A DNA stretch of 64,000 nt, taken from contig CAIXKE010000011.1 of assembly GCA_903919975.1 (NCBI GenBank), positions 1 through 64,000 on the forward strand, given 5' to 3'. The position numbers were made by a program, and so were the translations under genes. This DNA is from Akkermansiaceae bacterium (lineage in GTDB: Bacteria; Verrucomicrobiota; Verrucomicrobiia; Verrucomicrobiales; Akkermansiaceae). How positions within the stretch are numbered: position 1 is the first letter of the stretch; every line of letters starts with the position of its first letter. Positions 21,100 to 30,213 of the stretch are shown here, piece by piece. The notes below the pieces were generated by a model that had not been told where the DNA came from, did no database searches, and worked only from the letters and a program-made list of their open reading frames with translations.

Positions 21100-21367
21100 A
21101 ACCAACACAGCAAAAGCTAGCGTCGATCCGGGGCCGTCGTGTTGACAGACCACTCCTTCCAGCCAACCGGAATCAAGAATCAGCATCTGAGATGGAACCG
21201 CCGTTCACCGAGCCCATAGGGCACTTACCCCGTGAGGCATCGTCCAAAAACACCGGGCCTGAAGACCGACCGGCAACCCCCAACAACGCCATCTCTGAAA
21301 AAATCTTTTATTTTCTAAGTTTTCACCTCCGCAGGTGTCATATCCAATGAGTCCAAGACCATCCGCC

Positions 21368-22819
21368 ATGAAACCATCCCGTCGCTTTCTCGCCCCTCTC
21401 GCCACAGTCGTGTTGCTGCCCGCCACTCCGCTTGCCGCAGCCGAACCTTCGCTCACCATCTACAACCAGAACTTCGCCGTGGTCCGCGACACGGTGCCCA
21501 TGGACATCAAGGCCGGCATCACCGAGGCCCGCTACTCTGGCATGACCGCCCAAGCCGAAACCGATTCGTTGATTCTGCGCGACTCGGCCGGCAAGGTGAA
21601 ATTCCAGATCCTCGAGCAAGCCTACCGCAACGATCCGGTTTCCTCCGGCCTGATGCTCCAACTCAACGAGGGCAAAACGATCGATTTCTACGTCCGCGAG
21701 CCCAACAAGCCGGACCGCACGGTGCGGGGCAAGATCATCCGCAGCGGCTATGGACCCGGCGGCCGGCCCGCCACCCAGCCGATCATCGAGGTCGATGGCA
21801 ACCTCCGCTTCTCCCTGCCCGGCGAACCGATCTTCCCCGCGCTCGGCGACGACACCATCCTAAACCCAACCCTTTCCTGGACAATCAATGCCCCCGAAGC
21901 ATCCAAGTTCACCGCTGAAATCGGCTACGTCACCGGCGGTCTGAGTTGGAAATCGGACTACAACATCGTTGCCGCCGACAAGGGCGACTCCATCGACATC
22001 GTCGGCTGGGTGACCTTCAACAATCAGAGCGGCACCTCATTCAAACAAGCCAAAGTCAAACTCATGGCAGGCGACGTGAACAAGGTGCAAACTAGCGCGC
22101 CTCCCAATGCGATGATGGCGAGGGGAATGATGGCCATGGAGGCCGACATGGCAGCCCCGGTGACTGAGAAAGCCTTCGACGAATTTCATCTCTACACCAT
22201 CGGCCGTCCGGTGACCTTGCGCGACCAAGAGACCAAGCAGGTCGAGTTCGTCCGAGGCTCCGGCGTGAAGGCCCCTAAAATCTTCGTCTACGATGGCGCG
22301 ACCATGAACTACGGCCAGTGGAACTACTACCGCGGCGAGGGCGAATACGGTGTCCAAACCAACAAGAAGGTCTGGGTGCTGCGTGAATTCAAGAACAGCA
22401 AGGACAACAACCTCGGCATGGCCCTACCAAAAGGACGCCTGCGCTTCTACTCCCGCGATGACGACGGATCGCTCCAATTCACCGGCGAGAACAACATCGA
22501 CCACACCGCGAAAGACGAAACCATCCGAGTCTATCTCGGCAACTCCTTCGATCTCGTCGGCGAACGCCGCCGCACCGCCTACAAGGCTGACAGCTCCAAC
22601 CATTGGCTCGACGAAACTTTTGAAATCAAACTCCGCAACCACAAGAAGGAAGCGGTCGAGGTCCGCGTGGTCGAACACCTCTCGCGCTTCGACAACTGGG
22701 AACTCAAACAGAAGTCCGACGAATTCCGCAGCCTCGACAGCCACACCATCGAATTCCCCGTCACGATCAAACCGGACGAAGAAAAAATCGTGACCTATCA
22801 AGTGCACTACACCTGGTGA
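21368..22819 (+). CDS. DUF4139 domain-containing protein
   Basis: Signal peptide; SLTIYNQNFAVVRDTVPMDI, AEIGYVTGGLSWKSDYNIV, GDVNKVQ, LPKGRLRFYSRDDDGSLQFTGE. Confidence 0.75.
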   Translation: MKPSRRFLAPLATVVLLPATPLAAAEPSLTIYNQNFAVVRDTVPMDIKAGITEARYSGMTAQAETDSLILRDSAGKVKFQILEQAYRNDPVSSGLMLQLNEGKTIDFYVREPNKPDRTVRGKIIRSGYGPGGRPATQPIIEVDGNLRFSLPGEPIFPALGDDTILNPTLSWTINAPEASKFTAEIGYVTGGLSWKSDYNIVAADKGDSIDIVGWVTFNNQSGTSFKQAKVKLMAGDVNKVQTSAPPNAMMARGMMAMEADMAAPVTEKAFDEFHLYTIGRPVTLRDQETKQVEFVRGSGVKAPKIFVYDGATMNYGQWNYYRGEGEYGVQTNKKVWVLREFKNSKDNNLGMALPKGRLRFYSRDDDGSLQFTGENNIDHTAKDETIRVYLGNSFDLVGERRRTAYKADSSNHWLDETFEIKLRNHKKEAVEVRVVEHLSRFDNWELKQKSDEFRSLDSHTIEFPVTIKPDEEKIVTYQVHYTW

Positions 22820-22860
22820 GAAAAATTCCAGAACCACAGACATCACAAGCAGAATGCAGG

Positions 22861-22991
22861 CATACGGAGCGACGACATTCTGTCGGCTGCCGGACGGGAG
22901 ACATTCTGTCACCCGTCAGTTGCGAAACAACCCGCCGGACAGTATGGCCGTCATCCAACAGCGCGCAAAATGCACTCGCTCCGACAACGCG
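22861..22991 (+). repeat. Dispersed hairpin-rich repeat, copy 1
   Basis: Aligns with the reverse complement of ~60776-60903; shared GACATnCTGTCGGCTGCnGG, GACAGTATGnCCGTCATCC, GCGC(G/A)AAAATGCACNCGCTCCGACA. Confidence 0.7.
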
Positions 22992-23181
22992 AATCCTTTA
23001 AGGCATTGGACTGCAACTGGTATCGCTCCAACAGACTGACGAGTGCGGGGTGAATCATGGCGTTGGCGAAGTTTTCAGAAAATAACGGGCGAGATGACGG
23101 ACCGAGGGACGTCCGTAACTCACGGCGCAAGGGAAAACCCGATTCCAGACCCACAAAAGAAAGTCCCTTGCTGGGAGCGCA

Positions 23182-24435
23182 TTACCGCGGGGCCTTCGTC
23201 TGGCCATTTCCGCGGACGCGGTATTGATAGCTGGTGAGTTCGCGCAAACCCATCGGGCCTCGAGCGTGGAGCTTGTCAGTCGAAATCCCGATCTCAGCCC
23301 CGAAGCCGAACTCACCACCATCGGCGAAGCGGGTGGAGACATTGTGGAAAACGCAGGCGGAATCGACCATTCGCAGGAAATCCTCAGCCGCCGCCGTATC
23401 GGCGGTGACGATGACATCGGTGTGATGCGAACCGTAAGTGTTGATATGGGAAACCGCCTCTTCGAGCGAGCCGACGACCTTGATGGAAAGAATGAGATCA
23501 AGATACTCGGTGGTCCAGTCCACTTCCGTAGCGGGCAAAATATCGGTTAGTATAGCGCGGGTTTCCTCGCATCCGCGGAGCTCGACGTTTTTCGCGCGCA
23601 GTGCCGCGGCGACTTGCGGCAGAAAACGAGCGGCCACATCGCGGTGAACCAGCAGGGTTTCAAGCGCGTTGCAAACCCCGCATTTCTGGGTTTTTGAATC
23701 AACGGTTAGATTCTTCGCCATGTCGAAATCCGCAGCCTTGTCCACGAAGAGATGACAGATACCATCGTAGTGTTTGATGACGGGCATGCGGGCGAGCGAG
23801 ACCACGGTTTCAATCAACCCCTTGCCACCGCGCGGGATGATGAGATCAAGCCACTTGTCCATGCCGGCCAGCACGGCCACGCTTTCGCGGTCGGTGAAGG
23901 GAATCAGCTGGATCGCGTGATCGGGCGCGCCCGCTTGCGCAAGAGCGGCGGCGATGGCTCGGTTCGAGTGGATCGCCTCGCTGCCGCCGCGCAGAATGGT
24001 CGCATTGCCAGTCTTGAAACAAAGCACGGCGGCGTCCGCCGTCACGTTCGGACGGCTTTCGTAGATGATGCCGATGGTCCCGATCGGCACGCGGACTTGT
24101 GTGATTTGAATCCCGTTAGGTCGCTCCCACGCATCCATCACCTGACCGACGGGATCCGGCAGGGTCGCCACCTGCTCGATGCCTGCCGCCATGGCTTCGA
24201 TGCGTTTCTCATCCAACATGAGCCGGTCGAGCATCGCTGCGGAGAGGCCTTTTTCGGTGCCTGCCGCGAGGTCCAAGGCATTGGCGGCGAGAAGCTCCGG
24301 CGTGCTTTCGCGAATCGCGGCGGCCATCTTGCGCAGGATCGCGTTTTTCTCGTCCGAACTGAGCTGGGCGAGCTTATAAGCGGCGGCGCGCGCTTGGCGG
24401 CCCATTTGGTGGATGGTTTCCTGAAGGGTGGACAT
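23182..24435 (-). CDS. proA: Glutamate-5-semialdehyde dehydrogenase
   Basis: LPDPVGQVMDAWERPNGIQITQVRVPIGTIGIIYESRPNVTADAA, FGFGAEIGISTDKLHARGPMGLRELTSYQYRVRG. Confidence 0.95.
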   Translation of the reverse strand: MSTLQETIHQMGRQARAAAYKLAQLSSDEKNAILRKMAAAIRESTPELLAANALDLAAGTEKGLSAAMLDRLMLDEKRIEAMAAGIEQVATLPDPVGQVMDAWERPNGIQITQVRVPIGTIGIIYESRPNVTADAAVLCFKTGNATILRGGSEAIHSNRAIAAALAQAGAPDHAIQLIPFTDRESVAVLAGMDKWLDLIIPRGGKGLIETVVSLARMPVIKHYDGICHLFVDKAADFDMAKNLTVDSKTQKCGVCNALETLLVHRDVAARFLPQVAAALRAKNVELRGCEETRAILTDILPATEVDWTTEYLDLILSIKVVGSLEEAVSHINTYGSHHTDVIVTADTAAAEDFLRMVDSACVFHNVSTRFADGGEFGFGAEIGISTDKLHARGPMGLRELTSYQYRVRGNGQTKAPR

Positions 24436-24443
24436 GGTGGATG

Positions 24444-25214
24444 TTAGAGTGAAGCGGTTGGACGAAACCTCGTGCAGATCCCCTTCCCCGCCACGATTCC
24501 GGCGAGGCGTTCAGGATGGCGACCGTGGGCGATGCACGTCTCAATCCCGGCGTTGACCGCGAATTTCACGGCTTCGAGTTTCGAGGCCATGCCACCCATG
24601 GCGAATCGACCCTTGTCGGCCCGGACATGGCGGAAAACATCGTCGATATCGCTGACTTCTGTGATGAGTTCGTCAGTGGCCGGATCGAGCAAGCCGTCAA
24701 CGCTGGTGAGCAGAATAACACGCTTGGCTCCAGCGAGTTTGGCGACGCGAACCGAAAGCATGTCGTTATCTCCAAATTTCAATTCCTCCACGGCGACCGA
24801 GTCATTTTCATTGATGATCGGCAGGATGCGCGACTCGGAGAGCAAGCGGCCGAGCGTGTCCGAAACATAGCCCGCACGCTCAGGTGTGCCGAGGTCCGCA
24901 GCGGTGAGAAGAACCTGAGCGATGGAAATATCAAAATTTTCAAACAAGCTGCTGTAGGTCTGCATCAAGCGCGCCTGACCGACCGCAGCGCAAGCCTGCC
25001 GAGTCGCGGTGTCCTGCGGATATTCCACGAGGCCAAAAGCCGAAACTCCGGATCCGACCGCCCCGGACGAGACAAAAAGACAACGATGCCCAACATCGAT
25101 CAGTCCCGCGATGGCGGAAACGAGATGCACCAATGCGGCGCGGTCGAGCGTGCCGTCGGCGGATTTGGTGAGCACTCCGGTGCCGGCTTTGATGACTGTG
25201 AGATCTGTGGTCAT
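24444..25214 (-). CDS. proB: Glutamate 5-kinase
   Basis: VIKAGTGVLTKSADGTLD, FVSSGAVGSGVSAFGL, INENDSVAVEELKFGDNDMLSVRVAKLAGA; start at MTTDLTV. Confidence 0.92.
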   Translation of the reverse strand: MTTDLTVIKAGTGVLTKSADGTLDRAALVHLVSAIAGLIDVGHRCLFVSSGAVGSGVSAFGLVEYPQDTATRQACAAVGQARLMQTYSSLFENFDISIAQVLLTAADLGTPERAGYVSDTLGRLLSESRILPIINENDSVAVEELKFGDNDMLSVRVAKLAGAKRVILLTSVDGLLDPATDELITEVSDIDDVFRHVRADKGRFAMGGMASKLEAVKFAVNAGIETCIAHGRHPERLAGIVAGKGICTRFRPTASL

Positions 25215-25291
25215 GGAAGAATTTCGCCAAACGGCTGGCACCGACATAGCGGCATTTCCCGGCCCGCGCCAGCTCAAGCTGGCGAAAAAGA

Positions 25292-26725
25292 TCAACTCAG
25301 ATCACGATGGATGCTGGCTGCCGCACGGCGACCGTCACGCACTGCATGCACGACCAAGCTCGGTCCGCGCACCACATCGCCCCCGGCGTAAACGCCCGGT
25401 ATATTGGTCCGCTGGTCCGCATCCACTTGGGTTGCACCCCAGTCGTTGACCTCGATCCGTGATAAATCGCTATCCACCGGAAACGGCACGGGATCGAAGC
25501 CGTAGGCGATGAGCACCAAATCAGCAGGAAGCGCAAACTCGGATCCTGGCACCGGACGCGGTTTGCGGCGGCCGGAGGCATCGGATTCACCCAATTCGAA
25601 TTCCATGCGCACGCAATGCACGCCGGACACCTCGCCACGCTCATTGCCTTCAAGTGAGAGCGGATTGGTCAGGAACATGAAACGCGCACCTTCCTCCGTG
25701 GCGTTGTGGTATTCCTTCTTCGATCCAGGCATGTTGGCAAGATCCCGGCGGTAGGCGCAAACCGTATCCGTCGCGCCGCAGCGGATCGCCGTGCGCAGGC
25801 AATCCATCGCCGAATCCCCACCGCCTAGCACGACGACGCGTTTGCCTTTCACCTCCACCGGCGGCAGGCCCAATGCGATCGGTGCGTTTTTCTGCGCTAG
25901 AAAAGGCAAACCCTGAATCACCCCCTTCAACTCCGCTCCCGGAACTTCCAGCGGCTTCGGTTTCAGCGCTCCAATCCCGAGAAAAACCGCCGAAAAATCC
26001 TTGAGAATCTGGTCCAGCGTCAGATCCACACCCACGGTGACCCCGGTCTCAAACACGACACCTTGATGGCGCAGCAGATTCACCCGCCGCTCCACGATTT
26101 CCTTCTCGAGCTTAAATGCCGGAATCCCGAACAACAAAAGCCCGCCCGGCAGCATCTGGCTTTCGAAGACAGTCACCGAGTAACCGAGTTGAGAAAGTTC
26201 GTCCGCACAGGCCAGCCCGCCCGGTCCAGAGCCCACCACCGCCACCCGCTTTCCGTTAGGCGGTGCCACATCCACCCGCCCTTCACCATGGGCGAGCGCG
26301 TATTCGTTGATAAATTTTTCGATCGCTCCGATGCAAATCGGTTCTTCACGCGATTGAATCACACAGGACCCTTCGCACAGGCGTTCCTGCGGACACACCC
26401 GCGGGCAGATTTCCGGCATATTGCTAGTACTTCGGGAAATTTCAGCCGCCTCCAAATAGCGACCCTCCGCCGCCAGACCAAGCCACTCCGGGATGCGGTT
26501 GTGCAGCGGGCAACCTTCAACGCAGGCCGGCTCGGCGCACTGAACGCAACGCGACGCCTGCTCGCGGATCGTCGCCTCATCGAACAGCGAATAGATCTCA
26601 TGGAAGTCCGTGATCCGCTCATCCGCCTCGCGTTTGGGCTGCTCGGCATGATCCACCTCTCTCCAAGCAAACTTGGCCATTTTGGCGTGTGTTGGCTCCT
26701 CATCCAGATCCATAGATAAACCCAT
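25292..26725 (-). CDS. gltD: Glutamate synthase small-subunit-like NAD(P)-dependent oxidoreductase
   Basis: Cys cluster CVQCAEPACVEGCPLHNRIPEWL, ICPRVCPQERLCEGSCV, AVVGSGPGGLACADEL. Confidence 0.88.
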   Translation of the reverse strand: MGLSMDLDEEPTHAKMAKFAWREVDHAEQPKREADERITDFHEIYSLFDEATIREQASRCVQCAEPACVEGCPLHNRIPEWLGLAAEGRYLEAAEISRSTSNMPEICPRVCPQERLCEGSCVIQSREEPICIGAIEKFINEYALAHGEGRVDVAPPNGKRVAVVGSGPGGLACADELSQLGYSVTVFESQMLPGGLLLFGIPAFKLEKEIVERRVNLLRHQGVVFETGVTVGVDLTLDQILKDFSAVFLGIGALKPKPLEVPGAELKGVIQGLPFLAQKNAPIALGLPPVEVKGKRVVVLGGGDSAMDCLRTAIRCGATDTVCAYRRDLANMPGSKKEYHNATEEGARFMFLTNPLSLEGNERGEVSGVHCVRMEFELGESDASGRRKPRPVPGSEFALPADLVLIAYGFDPVPFPVDSDLSRIEVNDWGATQVDADQRTNIPGVYAGGDVVRGPSLVVHAVRDGRRAAASIHRDLS

Positions 26726-26802
26726 AGTTTTTTAATTCAAACTCCGCAATGCCTGAAATCAGAGTGGATGTCCGTGCGGGTGAGCCTTAAAGTCCTCGCC
26801 AG

Positions 26803-27843
26803 ATGAACGCCGCCACCGATACCAACGACGCCGCTTTGCTGGGAGTTTTGCAGGAATCCACACCCTTCTCGAAGCGGCCCTTCGCCGATCTCGGGAAACG
26901 CTGCGGCCTTACCGAAGAGGAAACCCTCTCCCGTGTGAAGGCCCTCAAAGACGCCAAAGTCATCCGCCAAATCAGCGCGATTTTCGACACCCGCAGCCTC
27001 GGTTACGCCTCCAGCCTCGTCGCAGCCAAGATCGCCCCGGAAAAACTCGACGCCGCCGTGGCCGTGATCAACTCCCACCCCGGTGTGAGCCACAATTACC
27101 TGCGCAACCACGAATTCAACCTCTGGTACACCATCGCCGTGCCACCCACCAGCAAGCTCGGCCTCAACGGCACCATGGACCTACTCCACCATCTATCCGG
27201 CGCGGAAACCACCCGACTGCTCCCAACACTCCGGCTTTTTAAAATCGGTGTTCGTTTCGATGTCGAGGGCGATGCAAAACCCGACGACCAATCAACACCC
27301 GCTTACACCGAGGCCAACCGCCAGGAAGCCGCACCACTCACCGATAAGGAAATCGAATTCGTGCGCGTCATGCAGCGTGATCTCCCGATCATCCCGGAAC
27401 CCTTTGTCGCCATATCTAACGAACTAGAAATCTCTTTCGAAGAGGCCGAGTCCATGCACGCCAAGTTTCTAGCCACCGGCCGCATGCGCCGCTTCGCCGC
27501 CGTGCTCCATCACCGCAAGGCAGGTTTCGGCGCCAATGCCATGGGCGTCTGGGCCGGCCCGCAGGATGATCCGGAGGCCCTGAAAAAAATCGGCGAAACC
27601 ATGGCCGGATTCCGCGCCGTCAGTCATGCCTATCAACGCCCAAGTTACACAGACTGGCCTTACAATCTTTTCACCATGGTCCACGGCAAGAGCGAAGAGG
27701 AATGCGAACAAACACTCGCCGCCATCGCAGAAGCCACCGGCATCCACGACCGCCACGCACTTTACTCCACCAAAGAATTCAAAAAAGTCCGAGTGAGATA
27801 CTTCACCGATGAGGAAATGAAATGGGAACAAATCCACGCGTGA
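26803..27843 (+). CDS. Lrp/AsnC-type protein, probable fused siroheme decarboxylase (AhbA-AhbB/NirDL-like)
   Basis: Two Lrp-like halves; HNYLRNHEFNLWYTIAVP and HAYQRPSYTDWPYNLFTMVHG motifs characteristic of the AhbA/B family. Confidence 0.75.
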   Translation: MNAATDTNDAALLGVLQESTPFSKRPFADLGKRCGLTEEETLSRVKALKDAKVIRQISAIFDTRSLGYASSLVAAKIAPEKLDAAVAVINSHPGVSHNYLRNHEFNLWYTIAVPPTSKLGLNGTMDLLHHLSGAETTRLLPTLRLFKIGVRFDVEGDAKPDDQSTPAYTEANRQEAAPLTDKEIEFVRVMQRDLPIIPEPFVAISNELEISFEEAESMHAKFLATGRMRRFAAVLHHRKAGFGANAMGVWAGPQDDPEALKKIGETMAGFRAVSHAYQRPSYTDWPYNLFTMVHGKSEEECEQTLAAIAEATGIHDRHALYSTKEFKKVRVRYFTDEEMKWEQIHA

Positions 27844-27862
27844 ATTCGTCCTCTTTACTCCC

Positions 27863-28620
27863 ATGAAATTCCCGTTCCCCATCATCGCCGCATGGCTGCT
27901 CGCCACCGTCGTCCTGCCCGCCGCCCAACCACTCAACATCCTGTTCTTCACAGCGGATGACATGAACTACAATTCCACTGCGGTCTTCGATGGACCGATC
28001 AAGGACCTTGCCCCCAATGTCGATCAACTCGCCTCTGAGGGCCCGCGCTTCGAACACGCCTACCCACCGTCGCGGTCTGCCAAACGGTGCGTCAAACGAT
28101 GTTCTGAGACCTCTACCCACACCCCAGCGACTCGATGGGATTTTTCGGGGTCAAACCGGGCGAGCGCACACTCAATCAGCAACTTCGTGATGCCGGATAT
28201 TTGATCTCCCTCTTTGGCGAGGCCACCCATCTCCGGCCATGGGACCAATTCTGCTTCGATGTGGAAGATGACACCATCAGCCGCCGCCCGACCAAACTCG
28301 CCGAGGCCACACGCTCGTTCCTGTGCAAAGCGCGCGAAGAAAGCTGCCCGTTTTTCCACAACGTCAATTGTTACGACCCCCACCGCCCGTTCATCGGCAT
28401 GAAAGGCCCCGACGACCTAGCAGGTGGCGATACGCCCAGCCGCTATATCAAAACCGAAGAAATCACCGAAGTCCCCTTCGCCGATGCCTTCGCCCACCGC
28501 GACAACCAAGACCTCGTCCCCGCTGTGATCGAGAAAATGAAAAAGCAATATGAGGGTAAGAAAGACCAGACACTCAAGAATTTCAGATACGGGCCTAAAA
28601 TTGATTCGGCCCGGAGCGCT
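27863..28620 (+). pseudogene. Truncated and frameshifted sulfatase
   Basis: Signal peptide + LNILFFTADDMNYNSTAVF...PNVDQLASEGPRFEHAY, then frame change and a TGA before PHPSDSMGFFGVKPGERTLNQQLRDAGYLISLFGEATHLRPWDQFCFD...YDPHRPF; ends abruptly at an inverted repeat. Confidence 0.75.
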
Positions 28621-28697
28621 GGCTTCAGTCGGCGAGTCCCGGGGTATTTGGCGCTGTGGCTCTAAAAAAGAGTTCGCCGACTGAATCCAGCGCTCCG
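28612..28697. repeat. 24-bp inverted repeat (1 mismatch), 38-bp spacer
   Basis: CGGAGCGCTGGCTTCAGTCGGCGA (28612-28635) versus TCGCCGACTGAATCCAGCGCTCCG (28674-28697). Confidence 0.85.
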
Positions 28698-28815
28698 TAA
28701 GATTCACCATCACATTCCGGTGGCAACTCTCCCAAGAAAACCCATTTCCCGATATATGCGCGAATGACACCGCGTTTTCCTTGCCCGTGCCGCATCGGCA
28801 AGCCACCTTCCGCGC

Positions 28816-30213
28816 GTGGCGGACGAACTGGAAGATGATCCAATGGGTGAATTGCTGCGGGCGCTGGAGGCATCCGACGCCTCCGCCTTGCTGGCTGCTG
28901 CCCAGGACATCCACTACGCCGACCTCGCGGCCCTCTACGAAAACCTCGATGACGAGAAGCGCGACCTTCTCGTCAAAACGATCGGCCCCGAACTCGCGAC
29001 CGATATGGTCGCCGAACTACCGGACACTCTCATCGAGGATGCCCTGAATCACTTCAAGCCAGCCCAACTCCGAGTGCTTCTTGGAAATCTCTCCGACGAT
29101 GACCGGGTGGACGTTTTCCAAGTTGTCAGCGAGGAGGCCCAAGTCCGCTTTTTCAGCCTGCTCGGGCCGCGGGACAAAGAACTCACCCGCAATCTTCTCA
29201 AATACGAAGAAGACACGGCGGGCGGACGGATGACCACCCAGATCGGCCGCATCACCGCCGATATGACCGTGAAACAGGCGATCACCGTGCTACGCCGCGA
29301 CCGCGATGATGCGGAAACACTTGCCCGGATTTTTGTCGTGGACATACAAGGCCGTCTCGTCGGAAAAATCCGCCTGCGGGATCTCGCATTCAGCACATGG
29401 GACACACCCATCGGCGATATCATGGACGAGGCGGATGAATATGTGCTCGCCACGGCCGACCAAGAAGAAGCCGCACGCACGCTTTCCAAATATGACCTTG
29501 TGGTACTGCCCGTGGTTGATGAATTCCACCATTTGTTAGGTGTGCTGACTTACGATGATGCCCTGGAAATTCTTCAGGAAGAATCCACCGAAGACATCGA
29601 AAAACTCGCCGCGATCAGCGGTGAGCAATCCGAGATTTCCTATCTCAACACGAGCGTCAAACTGCACTATCGTCGCCGTGTCGGCTGGCTCATCGGCCTA
29701 GCCTTCATTTCGATTGCTTCGGGCTATGTGATGTTCCGTTTCAGCGAGACCTTGGAAAAAGCCTTCGTGCTTTCATTGTTCCTACCGATGGTCGTGGCGG
29801 CAGGCGGAAACTCCGGAGGCCAAGCCGCCACCATGGTGATCCGCGCCATGGCGCTGGGCGAAATCAGCGCCGGCAATGCCATGCGAATCGCTTGGAAAGA
29901 GGCGCGAACCGGCCTGTTTCTCGGTCTTTCGCTCGGCGTGGCCATCGCCGCTTTCATCGCCCTGCTTCTCCCCCAATTGCAGCAAGGAACCGGTGCCGCA
30001 TTTGATTTCCCGCACCTCGCCGCCGCCGTGGCCGTGGCGATTACCGTGCAGGTTTTATCCGCCACCGTACTCGGCGCCTTACTGCCCATCTGCGCCCGTG
30101 CCATCAATCTAGATCCCGCCGTAGTCTCCTCCCCTTCCCTCGCATCCACCGTCGATGTCTCAGGCATGTTGATCTATTTCACGGTTGCGGGTTCGATTCT
30201 GAATTTACACTAA
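28816..30213 (+). CDS. mgtE: Magnesium transporter MgtE
   Basis: MgtE N domain, CBS pair, TM domain with LPMVVAAGGNSGGQAATMVIRAMALGE. Confidence 0.93.
   Translation: MADELEDDPMGELLRALEASDASALLAAAQDIHYADLAALYENLDDEKRDLLVKTIGPELATDMVAELPDTLIEDALNHFKPAQLRVLLGNLSDDDRVDVFQVVSEEAQVRFFSLLGPRDKELTRNLLKYEEDTAGGRMTTQIGRITADMTVKQAITVLRRDRDDAETLARIFVVDIQGRLVGKIRLRDLAFSTWDTPIGDIMDEADEYVLATADQEEAARTLSKYDLVVLPVVDEFHHLLGVLTYDDALEILQEESTEDIEKLAAISGEQSEISYLNTSVKLHYRRRVGWLIGLAFISIASGYVMFRFSETLEKAFVLSLFLPMVVAAGGNSGGQAATMVIRAMALGEISAGNAMRIAWKEARTGLFLGLSLGVAIAAFIALLLPQLQQGTGAAFDFPHLAAAVAVAITVQVLSATVLGALLPICARAINLDPAVVSSPSLASTVDVSGMLIYFTVAGSILNLH

Noticed and set aside
21130-21300. Possible S-box/SAM riboswitch-like string (GGGCCTGAAGACCGACCGGCAACC) upstream of the DUF4139 gene
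   Set aside because: Only a short CGGCAACC-like match; helices P1-P4 not recognisable and the downstream gene is not a methionine gene
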